This document shows, piece by piece, positions 25,561-33,900 of a stretch of DNA of 64,000 nt. Made by a program: the position numbers and the translations under genes. The notes beneath the pieces were generated by a model that was given only the letters and a program-made list of their open reading frames with translations, did not search any database and was not told the DNA's origin. Numbering within the stretch: the first letter of the stretch is position 1; each line of letters starts with the position of its first letter. This DNA is from Hymenobacter nitidus (lineage in GTDB: Bacteria > Bacteroidota > Bacteroidia > Cytophagales > Hymenobacteraceae): positions 372,001 through 436,000 of the forward strand of contig NZ_JAJADQ010000001.1 in the NCBI RefSeq assembly GCF_020447315.1, read 5' to 3'.

Positions 25561-28026
25561 TTAATTTCCGCCGCTGCTGCCGGCGGCCGAGGAAGCACCG
25601 GGCCGCAGGTTGGTTTCGAACAGCTTGAGAATGCGCTTGTACTCGTCGGTCCAGGAGGAAGGCTCCACAAAGCCGTGGTCTTCGACGGGATACACGGCCA
25701 GCTCCCAGTTCTCCTTTTTCAGCTCAATCAGGCGCTGGCTCAGGCGCACGATGTCTTGGAAGTGCACGTTGGTATCGACCATGCCGTGGCACATGAGCAA
25801 GGCGCCCTTCAGGCCATCGGCGTAGTAGATGGGCGACGAGCGGGCGTAGGCAATGCTGTCGTTGTAGGGCGAGTTGAGGATGTTGTCGGTGTAGCCGTGG
25901 TTGTAGTGGGCCCAGTCCGTTACGGAGCGCAGCGCGGCCCCGGCCTTGAACACGTCGGGCTGGGTGAACATGGCCATCAGCGTGATGAAGCCGCCGTAGG
26001 AGCCGCCGTAGATACCGATGCGCTGGGGGCTGACGCCGTATTTCTCGGCCAGCAGCTTGGCGCCATCTACTTGGTCGGTGAGGTCTTTGCCGCCCATGTA
26101 ACGGTAGATGCCGGTGCGCACGTCGCGGCCGTAGCCGGCCGAGCCGCGGTAGTCAATATCGAGCACCGTGTAGCCGCGGTCCACGAGCAGGTTGTGGAAC
26201 ATGTATTCGCGGGAGTACTGGCTCCACCACTTGTGGGCGTTCTGCAAATAGCCGGCGCCGTGCACGAAAATAACGGCCGGACCCTGGGCTTCCGCTTTGG
26301 CGGGGCGGTAGAGGCGAGCATACACGTCGGCGCCGTCGCGGGCCTTGATGGTCACGATTTCCGCGTCGCGCCAGGGGTAGCTCTTGAACTCGTCGGTGAG
26401 GGAGCTGGTAATCTGCCGGGCTTTGGCGCCGGGCTTGTTGGGCATCACATACAGCTCCCAGGGCTTGTTGGTGTAGCTGTAGCGCACGGCCAGGGTCTTC
26501 TCATCCGGCGACATCGTCACCTCACTGGCCCCGGTCATGGTCGTAATCTGGGTCATGGGGCCGCCGTCCACGGGCATACGGTAGAAGTGCTGCTCGCCGG
26601 GGTGGGTTTTGTTGGCCGTGAGGTACCACAGCTTTTTGTCGCGGCTGAGCTGGGCTTTCTGCACTTCGAAGTTGCCGCTGGTCAGGGCCTTTTTCTGGCC
26701 GTTGGTTACGTCCACGGTGTAGAGGTGAGAGTAGCCGGTTTCCTCGCTCTGAAACCACAAATGCTTGTTGTCGGGCAACCAACCCACGTTGCCGGGGCCG
26801 TAGCCGATGCCGGGCCCGTTGATCCAGGCGTCGTCGTGCTGCCGGTCGAGCAAGCTAATTTTCTGGGTGGCCGGGTCCAGGCTGACAATCCAACGGTCCT
26901 TGTTGTCGGTGGCCCGGATGACGAGGAAGGCGTGCTGCCCGTTTTCGGACCAGTACGGACCGTAGGGCTCTACGCGGCGCAGCTCGGTGGAAGGCTTGTC
27001 CTTTTTCGGGCCGTTTTTGTCGTCGGCGGCCGTTACGGGGGCTGTGGCGGGCAGGGCGTATTCCTTGCGGTAGGCGGGCTGCTCATCGAGGCCCTTCAGC
27101 TCTTTATACCCCAGCACGAAGGTCGTGTCGCGGCCAATGTCGTAGATGCCCAGCTCATAAGCCGTTTGCGGAGCGCCTACTTTGGTGCGCGTCGAGAGGT
27201 CTTCAGTGAAGCCCGAGGCCGTGACGAAGCTGGGCACCAGGGCTACTTTCTCCCCGGCCGGCTCCTGGGCCAAGCGGTAGGTTACGAAGCGGCCATCGGG
27301 GCTGAGCTGGATATTCTCAACCGTATTCTGCCCCAGCCAGATGGCCTTGGGATTGAGCCGGGCCACGGCCTTCTGCAGGCGCTGCCGGGCTTTCTGGTCC
27401 TGGTCGCGCTGCTTGATAACGTCGAACAGGGCCAGCTGCTGGGCCCGCAGAAACTTCTCGGCCTTGTCGGTGGGCTGGCCGTTGCCGGGGCGGCTGCCGC
27501 GGCGGAAGTCGGTGCGCTGCACGGTTTCGCCGGTGGCCGGGTCCCAGGTGTAGAGGTTGCCGGCCCGGGTGTAGCTGATGAGCTTATCCTGGAGGGCAAA
27601 GCCCGGGTCGGTTTCCCGCTCGGCGGTGCGCGTCACGCGGCGCGCCTTCCCCGATTTAAGGTCGAGCAGGAAAATGTCGCCGTCTTTCTCGTACACCTTA
27701 CGGGCGTATTTCCGGTCGTAGTCGCCGTTCATGGTCGGCAGGGCGCGCTGCTCGGCCAAGCTGACTTTGCGAATGGCCCCGCCCGCGGGCGTAGTCGAGT
27801 AGAGCGAGTCGCGGCGGGCCTTTTCGGGGTTCCAGTTGAAGTAGATGCGCTTGCCATCCTCGCTCCAGCCAACGTTGGTGGGCGAGCTGCCAATCCACTG
27901 CGCCTGGTCGCGCATGATTTTTTCAACGGTCAGGGTGGTGGCCGACGGAGCCGGCTGGGTCTGGGCCACCGCGGCGGCAGCGGGTAAGAGCACCGCCAGC
28001 ACGGGCAAAGTAGAAGTGAAGCGCAT
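25561..28026 (-). CDS. Secreted S9-family prolyl oligopeptidase / dipeptidyl peptidase
   Basis: This 821-residue serine peptidase of clan SC has a signal peptide ending AAAVAQ (about residue 21), so it acts in the periplasm or outside. The N-terminal two thirds form a beta-propeller (for example VGWSEDGKRIYFNWN, NIQLSPDGRFVTYRLAQE, MSPDEKTLAVRYSYTNKPWELYVM) of the dipeptidyl peptidase IV type. The C-terminal alpha/beta hydrolase domain carries the catalytic triad Ser676 (GGSYGG), Asp751 (MVDTNVH) and His784 (EDHGF). The start MRFTSTLP was chosen because it gives the signal peptide; the frame is open for 47 further codons that overlap the neighbouring HD gene. It cleaves short peptides after small residues or proline in related proteins. 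Confidence 0.93.
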   Translation of the reverse strand: MRFTSTLPVLAVLLPAAAAVAQTQPAPSATTLTVEKIMRDQAQWIGSSPTNVGWSEDGKRIYFNWNPEKARRDSLYSTTPAGGAIRKVSLAEQRALPTMNGDYDRKYARKVYEKDGDIFLLDLKSGKARRVTRTAERETDPGFALQDKLISYTRAGNLYTWDPATGETVQRTDFRRGSRPGNGQPTDKAEKFLRAQQLALFDVIKQRDQDQKARQRLQKAVARLNPKAIWLGQNTVENIQLSPDGRFVTYRLAQEPAGEKVALVPSFVTASGFTEDLSTRTKVGAPQTAYELGIYDIGRDTTFVLGYKELKGLDEQPAYRKEYALPATAPVTAADDKNGPKKDKPSTELRRVEPYGPYWSENGQHAFLVIRATDNKDRWIVSLDPATQKISLLDRQHDDAWINGPGIGYGPGNVGWLPDNKHLWFQSEETGYSHLYTVDVTNGQKKALTSGNFEVQKAQLSRDKKLWYLTANKTHPGEQHFYRMPVDGGPMTQITTMTGASEVTMSPDEKTLAVRYSYTNKPWELYVMPNKPGAKARQITSSLTDEFKSYPWRDAEIVTIKARDGADVYARLYRPAKAEAQGPAVIFVHGAGYLQNAHKWWSQYSREYMFHNLLVDRGYTVLDIDYRGSAGYGRDVRTGIYRYMGGKDLTDQVDGAKLLAEKYGVSPQRIGIYGGSYGGFITLMAMFTQPDVFKAGAALRSVTDWAHYNHGYTDNILNSPYNDSIAYARSSPIYYADGLKGALLMCHGMVDTNVHFQDIVRLSQRLIELKKENWELAVYPVEDHGFVEPSSWTDEYKRILKLFETNLRPGASSAAGSSGGN

Positions 28027-28145
28027 CAGGAACGGGGAAAAAGCGGAGTAGGCTGCAAAATACACAAGCTTCCGGCAAGGACACGCGCCGCCGAACCACG
28101 TTGCAGACACTAGCCGCATTGCGTCAAACCCGCTGGCCGCCGACC

Positions 28146-28796
28146 TTACAAGCCGCCTTTCTCCCACTGCCGCAGCTCGGCCTGCAGGTTGAGGCGGGCA
28201 GCGGCATCGAGGCGCTGCCGAAACCCGGGCGTTTGGTAGAGCACCGGGGTTAGCAGCAGCTTTTCCAGCACCTGCCGTCGGCCCCGCCGGTACAGGATGT
28301 CGGGCACCAGCCGGTATTCCTGCCGCACCTGGCGGGCATACTGCCAGTAGTCGGCTTCGGCAGCGCCCAGAATCTGCAGGTCGGCGTCGAGGAAAAAGTG
28401 CAGGTCGGTATCGGTGGCGGGCTGGGGCTGGGTGTGGTCTTTGGTGCGCTCAATCAGGAAGACCACACGCTGCCGCCGCTCGGCGGGCAGGCTGGTTTTG
28501 GCCATAAACTCCTGGGCCAGCTGGGCACTGCGCACTTCGTTGTCGTCGCGCAGGGGGTTGTACACGGCATCATGAAACCAGACGGCCAGCTGCACCACCT
28601 CGGGGTCGTGCAGGGGCTCCGGGTGCTGGGCCTGGGTTTCGAGCAGGGTGCGAATGTGGGTTAGCGTGTGGTAGTGCCGGCCTGAGCCCTCGTAAGCAGC
28701 GGCCAGCTGCCGGAAGGTAGTATCACGCAGTGCCTCCGGTACCCCGAGTCTGGCATTGAGCTGCTGCCAGCGGGCTTCTAACGTGGTGGGAGTCAT
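28146..28796 (-). CDS. HD-superfamily metal-dependent phosphohydrolase
   Basis: This 216-residue cytosolic protein matches the uncharacterised group of HD-domain hydrolases in COG4339. The metal ligands are seen as HYHTLTHIRTLL (His-x-His, 41-52), the HD motif VWFHDAVYNP (about 72-81), and a later Asp in the helix after DLHFFLDADLQILG. Family members cleave phosphate esters of nucleotides, but the substrate for this group is unknown. It is upstream of the S9 peptidase gene on the same strand with 119 bases between, so co-transcription is possible. Confidence 0.88.
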   Translation of the reverse strand: MTPTTLEARWQQLNARLGVPEALRDTTFRQLAAAYEGSGRHYHTLTHIRTLLETQAQHPEPLHDPEVVQLAVWFHDAVYNPLRDDNEVRSAQLAQEFMAKTSLPAERRQRVVFLIERTKDHTQPQPATDTDLHFFLDADLQILGAAEADYWQYARQVRQEYRLVPDILYRRGRRQVLEKLLLTPVLYQTPGFRQRLDAAARLNLQAELRQWEKGGL

Positions 28797-28848
28797 GGGC
28801 GGTGGGGTTTCTGTTGTAAGCCACTGTTACCTGCCGGACGACGGCGGC

Positions 28849-29316
28849 CTAATTGGCCGTTGCTATGCCGTACGGGTTCGGATTGCGGATTTCCAGAAAC
28901 CGCTCGGGCGTGGGCAGGGGTACAAAGCCGAACTGCGTATACAGGCCGTGGGCATCGAGGGTGGCCAGCATCTTGCGCCGCAGGTTCTGCAGCTCGGGGT
29001 GGGCCCACACGCATTCCATCAGCCACTTCGAGAGGCCCCGGCCCCGAAACTCGGGCAGCACGAATACGTCGCAGAGCCAGGCAAAAGTGGCGTAGTCGGT
29101 CACGATGCGCGCGAAGCCGGCCAGGCGGCCATCGGGGGCATACAGGCCGAAGTTGAGGGAGTGCTCAATGGCCCGCTCCACCGTTGCGCGCGGAATGTTC
29201 CGGGCCCAGTAGGAGTCTTCGGCCAGGTAGCGGTGAATGGCCGCCACATCGAGCCGGGCCGGGTCGGTGCTGATGCGGAAGTGCTGCGGGTGCTGGTGCT
29301 CGACGAAGGACGCCAT
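28849..29316 (-). CDS. GNAT family N-acetyltransferase
   Basis: This 155-residue acetyltransferase uses acetyl-CoA to acetylate an amino group on an unknown acceptor. The GNAT core is visible: YAPDGRLAGFARIVTDYATFAWLCDVFVLPEFRGRGLSKWLMECV, where the V-x-x-x-R-G-R-G-L segment binds the acetyl-CoA pyrophosphate. The C-terminal LDAHGLYTQFGFVPL is the usual end. The start MASFVEHQHP was chosen because a good promoter ends just upstream (29376-29405), leaving about 50 bases of leader; the longer frame would overlap the promoter. Confidence 0.92.
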   Translation of the reverse strand: MASFVEHQHPQHFRISTDPARLDVAAIHRYLAEDSYWARNIPRATVERAIEHSLNFGLYAPDGRLAGFARIVTDYATFAWLCDVFVLPEFRGRGLSKWLMECVWAHPELQNLRRKMLATLDAHGLYTQFGFVPLPTPERFLEIRNPNPYGIATAN

Positions 29317-29375
29317 AGGAAAGCAGGTGAAAAGCCGGGAAGAAAGCTGTCTGACGCCCCTGCAGGGGCCTGCCA

Positions 29376-29405
29376 CAAAGCTACCGGCCTGGAATTCTCC
29401 CGCAA
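29376..29405 (-). promoter_or_regulatory. Bacteroidota-type promoter for the acetyltransferase gene
   Basis: On the minus strand TTG (29405-29403), a 19-base spacer and TAGCTTTG (29383-29376) match the consensus. It rules out the longer version of the downstream gene. Confidence 0.7.
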
Positions 29406-29476
29406 GCTAATCCTTAGCGGCCCTGGTCACGTTAGTTTATTCAACGCCTTATTCTTTCACCTTCAGCTATTTACTT

Positions 29477-30865
29477 ATGAAATGTTTTGCCGCACTTCTC
29501 ACCGCTGGCGCGCTGCTGGCCGGGGCCGCTTCGGCTTCGGCGCAAACCACGACCTTTTCGGTGGGGGCCACCACCGTTTCCGTCACGCCGCTGACCACGA
29601 ACCTGGCCATTCCGTGGGAGCTGATCTGGGGGCCCGACAACTTCATCTGGATGACGGAGCGCGGGGGGCGCATCAGCCGCGTGAATCCGGCTACCGGGCA
29701 GCTCACGGCCCTGCTGACCGTGCCCGACGTGACGCCCACCGGGGAAAGCGGCCTGCTGGGCATGGTTCTGCACCCCGACTTCAGCACCTCGCCCTACGTC
29801 TACATCGTGTATAACTACACCGAGGGTGGCCTGAAAGAGAAGCTGGTGCGCTATACCTACAACGCGGCGGCCGGCACATTGAGCAGCCCCCTGGTGCTGC
29901 TGGGCAACATCCCGGCTACCACTACCCACAGCGGCTCGCGCCTGCTGATTCTGCCCGACCGCACGCTGCTGATGACTACCGGCGACGCCCAGCTGCTGCC
30001 CGAAGCCCAGAACCCGGCTTCGCTCAACGGCAAGATTCTGCGCCTGAACCTGGACGGCACCGTGCCGGCCAACAACCCCACGCCCGGCAGCCTGGTGTAC
30101 ACCCGGGGCCACCGCAATCCGCAGGGCCTGGTGCGGGCAACGAACGGCAAGGTTTACAGCTCGGAGCACGGCCCTAACAACGACGATGAAATCAACCTGA
30201 TTGAAGCGGGCCGCAACTACGGCTGGCCCAACGTGGAAGGCTTGTGCAACCTGCCCAGCGAGCAAACCTTCTGCTCGGCCAACAACGTGCGGGAGCCCCT
30301 GCGCGTCTGGACACCGACCATTGCTACCGCCGGCCTCATCTACTACGACCACCCCGCTATTCCGGAGTGGCGCAACAGCCTGCTGATGGCCACCCTGAAA
30401 GCTTCCAAACTGGTGCAGATGCCCATCAGCGCCACCACCGACGTGCTGGCCACCGAAAACAGCTACCTCACCACCTTCGGGCGGCTGCGGTCTATCTGTA
30501 TGTCGCCGCAGGGCAAAATCTACGTTGGTACCAGCAACAGCACCGGCGGCCCCACCGACCAGATTCTGATGCTGGAAAACCGCGCCTTTCTGCCGGCCTC
30601 AACCACCGCTGCCGCCAAAGCCCTCAAGCTCAGTCTGTGGCCCAATCCCGCTCAAAGCACGGTGATGATGCGCTTCCCGGTGACGACGGCCGCGGCCGGA
30701 CAAGCCACAGTAGTAGATGCCCTGGGGCGCGTGATGCAAACCACGCCGTTTACGGCGGGCCAGAACGAGCTGCAGCTTAACCTGCGGAGTCTGGCACCGG
30801 GCCTGTATGCTGTGCGGGCCCAGGCGGGTAGCACCACCTACACCCAGCAGCTGGTTGTGCGGTAA
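29477..30865 (+). CDS. Secreted PQQ-dependent sugar dehydrogenase-like protein with T9SS type A sorting domain
   Basis: This 462-residue secreted protein has a signal peptide ending ASASAQ (residue 23). The body is a glucose/sorbosone dehydrogenase propeller: IPWELIWGPDNFIWMTERGGRISRVNP, ESGLLGMVLHPDFS, HSGSRLLILPDRTLLMTTGDA, NGKILRLNLDGTVP and GHRNPQGLVRATNGKVYSSEHGPNNDDEINLIEAGRNYGWP. Residues from about 384 are a type A T9SS C-terminal domain (LSLWPNPAQ to LAPGLYAVRAQ and LVVR), so the protein should cross the outer membrane by the type IX system and be attached or released. The other propeller dehydrogenase of the window (9231-10589) is a lipoprotein and lacks this domain. Confidence 0.92.
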   Translation: MKCFAALLTAGALLAGAASASAQTTTFSVGATTVSVTPLTTNLAIPWELIWGPDNFIWMTERGGRISRVNPATGQLTALLTVPDVTPTGESGLLGMVLHPDFSTSPYVYIVYNYTEGGLKEKLVRYTYNAAAGTLSSPLVLLGNIPATTTHSGSRLLILPDRTLLMTTGDAQLLPEAQNPASLNGKILRLNLDGTVPANNPTPGSLVYTRGHRNPQGLVRATNGKVYSSEHGPNNDDEINLIEAGRNYGWPNVEGLCNLPSEQTFCSANNVREPLRVWTPTIATAGLIYYDHPAIPEWRNSLLMATLKASKLVQMPISATTDVLATENSYLTTFGRLRSICMSPQGKIYVGTSNSTGGPTDQILMLENRAFLPASTTAAAKALKLSLWPNPAQSTVMMRFPVTTAAAGQATVVDALGRVMQTTPFTAGQNELQLNLRSLAPGLYAVRAQAGSTTYTQQLVVR

Positions 30866-30884
30866 GGATGAACTGAACAGACAT

Positions 30885-30919
30885 AAAAAAGGGGCTGCGG
30901 AATCCGCAGCCCCTTTTTT
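30885..30919. terminator. Bidirectional terminator between two T9SS cargo genes
   Basis: A perfect stem (AAAAAAGGGGCTGCGG with CCGCAGCCCCTTTTTT) lies between the convergent genes ending at 30865 and 30944. Confidence 0.93.
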
Positions 30920-30943
30920 GTAGGGTCGGTAAGCCGGGCTTAC

Positions 30944-33900
30944 CTATTCCAGCACTACTTTGCGGGTGATGGTGTACTCGCCTACTTTCACGCGCAGCGT
31001 GTAGATACCCGTGGCCAGGCCTTTCACCGACAGCGGCGCCTCTACGGCTCCGGCCTGCACGGCTACATCCTGGGCCAGTACCTGCTGCCCAAGGGTGTTC
31101 AGCAGCGTAGCGTGTACCATCTTGGTTTGCTCCGCCCCGCGGATGCGCAGCGTAACGGCGCCCGTGTTGCTTGGGTTCGGGAATACGCTAACCTCTCCGC
31201 CGGGCAATTCCTTCGTGTTGCTCGACACAACCTGCTGGGCGCAGATGGTGAAGGCACCAGTGGCATCGTTTGAGCCCCAGCCCGCTACCATCACGTAGTA
31301 TTTCGTGACGGGCGTCAGGTTGACCGTAAATGACCCCACCGTCTGGTTGTTACCAGCACTGGCGCGGCACGCTACCTGCGTCATGGACGTCGAGCACGAG
31401 GCCGCCGTGAAGATGCGTACCTGACCAGCGGGGTTACCCGTAGTCGTGAACTGTATTGGCATGGATGCACTGCCGTTACCGGTCGTCATCGTGAACCATA
31501 CGTCTTTCGGCGCATTCGATGTGGTGCAGCCGGGGTTCACGTAGCCGTTTGGCGCGCTGGTAGTAGCCCCCACGTTGGTAGCTGTTACCGGCGAGCAGCT
31601 GTTCATAACGATTGGCAGCGTAATGGCGCCGCACACATCGTTGTTGGCGGGCACCAGTGCTGGCGTCGTGAAGCACACCGGGCCGGCAGGAGCACTTACG
31701 CCGGCCGTAGCGCCGCTGGTACCGCAGTTCTGCGACACGTAGTAGCAATACTCGGTGCTGGGCGTCAGGCCGGTCACGTCCACGAAGGTACCGGTGAGGC
31801 CCGTCAGGCGGGTTCCGGCCGAAGAGCCGGGCGTGAAGCCCTGCGGACCGTATTCTACGTTGAACGTCGCGCCGGCAATGGGGTCGGTTACGGCCCAGTT
31901 GAGACGGGCGCTGTTCGAGGCTACGGCCGAGGCGTTCAGGCCCACCGGAGCCGGGCAGGTCGTGTTGGAACGCACGCACAGCTTGAAGCGGCCAAACTCG
32001 TTGTTGCCGTACTCAAACACCCGGATGAAGAGCACTTCGCCGGGCGTGCGGCCGCTGAGCTCAATCAGCGAGAAGTTGCCCGTGCCAGCGTCGTCGTCGC
32101 AATCTACCAGGGTGAGGGTACCGCACGCGCCGGAATAGATGGCCATGCCGGTATCGTCTACTACGCTGCCAGCCACCGAATCGGTAGAGGCAATGATGCT
32201 GCCCGTGGCGGGCACCACTACCCGGTACCATACGTCGCCACCGAGGTAGCTCGAGCAGCCTGGCGCCGGAGCACCAGTGGAGCCCGTAGCACCTGCGTTG
32301 GTGCCCACGATGCGCGTGGTGCAGCTGCCACCCAGCTGAACGGCAATGGTAGTAGCCGTGGCGCATTCATCGTTGGCTGGCGGTGGGGCCACCGTCGAGA
32401 AGGCCACCGGACCGGAGCGCAGGCTGTTGCCGCTGGCGCCACCGCAGTTCTGGGTTACGTAGAACTGGTAGTTGGTGCCGGGCGTCAGGGTGGTCAGGCT
32501 CAGGGAAGCCGTCGTCGTGGTAACAACCGTGCCCTGAGCCGAGCCGGGCGTGAAGCCGGCCGGACCATATTCAACCGTGAAAGGACCCGTGCCGGCCGAA
32601 ACCGACCAGCTCAGGGTAGCCGCCGTCTGGGTGACACCCGAAACAGCCAGGCCCGCAGGAGCTACGCAGGTTGGGGGAGGCGTTATGCACAGGGTAAAGG
32701 CCCCCGTGGCACTGCTGGACGAATAGCCCGATACCGAAATGTAGTAGGTGGTGCTAGGCGTCAGCCCGGACAGATCCAGCGTGCCGGCCGTAGCCGTAGC
32801 ATTAAACTTGCAGCCTACCTGCGTGAAGGGCCCCGCACAGGTAGCAGCCGAGAAGACGCGCACCTGCCCCGCCGGAGTACCGGTAGAAATGATGCTGACA
32901 GCCGTGCTGGCCGTACCCGAAGCGGCCGTGGTAAATTTAAACCACACATCGATAGGCGAAGCGGCAATACCGCAGCCGGGGTTGGTGTAGCCGACCGGCG
33001 TAGTGGTGGTAGCCGCTTCGTTCGTTCCCTGAGTGGGCGAAGCGCAGCCGGCGGCCACTGCGATGGTGATGGCACCGCAGGGGTCATCGTTGAGCGGCGG
33101 CGTAGTTACGCAGATGGTGAAGGCAGCCGCGGCGGCCGTAGGAATGGTGGCGCTGTAGGAATATACGCGCACATAGTAGGTAGTACCCACCGTCAGGCCG
33201 GTGTAGGTCCGAACGCTGGGGTCAGAGAAGGCAACGGAGGTAAGCGCGCCGCACGTACCCGAAAGCACCTGCTGAACATAGTCGCCCGAGCCGGTCAGCG
33301 AGATGATGTGGGTGGTATTGGTAGCCGTGAACTTGTACCACACGTCATCATCGGCGGTGCCCACCGGGGCAGCTAGGCCAACCGTAGCACCGGCAGCCTG
33401 CAGGGTTCCGCTGGTAGCAGCCGTGCAGGTTGTCGTGGCGCTTGGCGTCAGGGTTACGGCAGCAGCGCACTCGTCGTTGGCGGGCGGCAAAATTGGCGTG
33501 GGCGTCGTTACGCAGATGGTAAACTCCGCAGCCGGAGCTACTACTGGCGTCGAGCCGGAGGAGTACACGCGTACATAATAGGTAGTACCAACGGTGAGGC
33601 CATTGTACGTCCGCTCGTTGGGGTCCGAGAAGCCCACGGAAGCCAGGCTGGCGCAGGTACCCGACAGAAGTTCCTGCACGTAGTTGCCGGTGCCGGTCAG
33701 CGTGATGGTATGCGTAACGCCGGTCGCGGTGAACTTGTACCACACGTCGTCGTCGGCGGTGCCCACTGGCGTGGCCAAGCCAGCCGTAGAGCCAGCATTT
33801 TCCAGCGTACCATTGGTAGCGGCCGAGCAAGCGGCGTTCAGCGCCTCAGGCGTCAGGGTTACAGCCGCGGCACACTCATCGTTGGCCGGGGGCACCAGTA

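Noticed and set aside
25459..27987. A plus-strand open frame of 842 codons
   Set aside because: It lies antisense to the S9 peptidase, whose triad and propeller are unmistakable. High-GC codon use in one strand leaves the opposite frame open; the antisense product is His/Gly/Val-rich with no domain.
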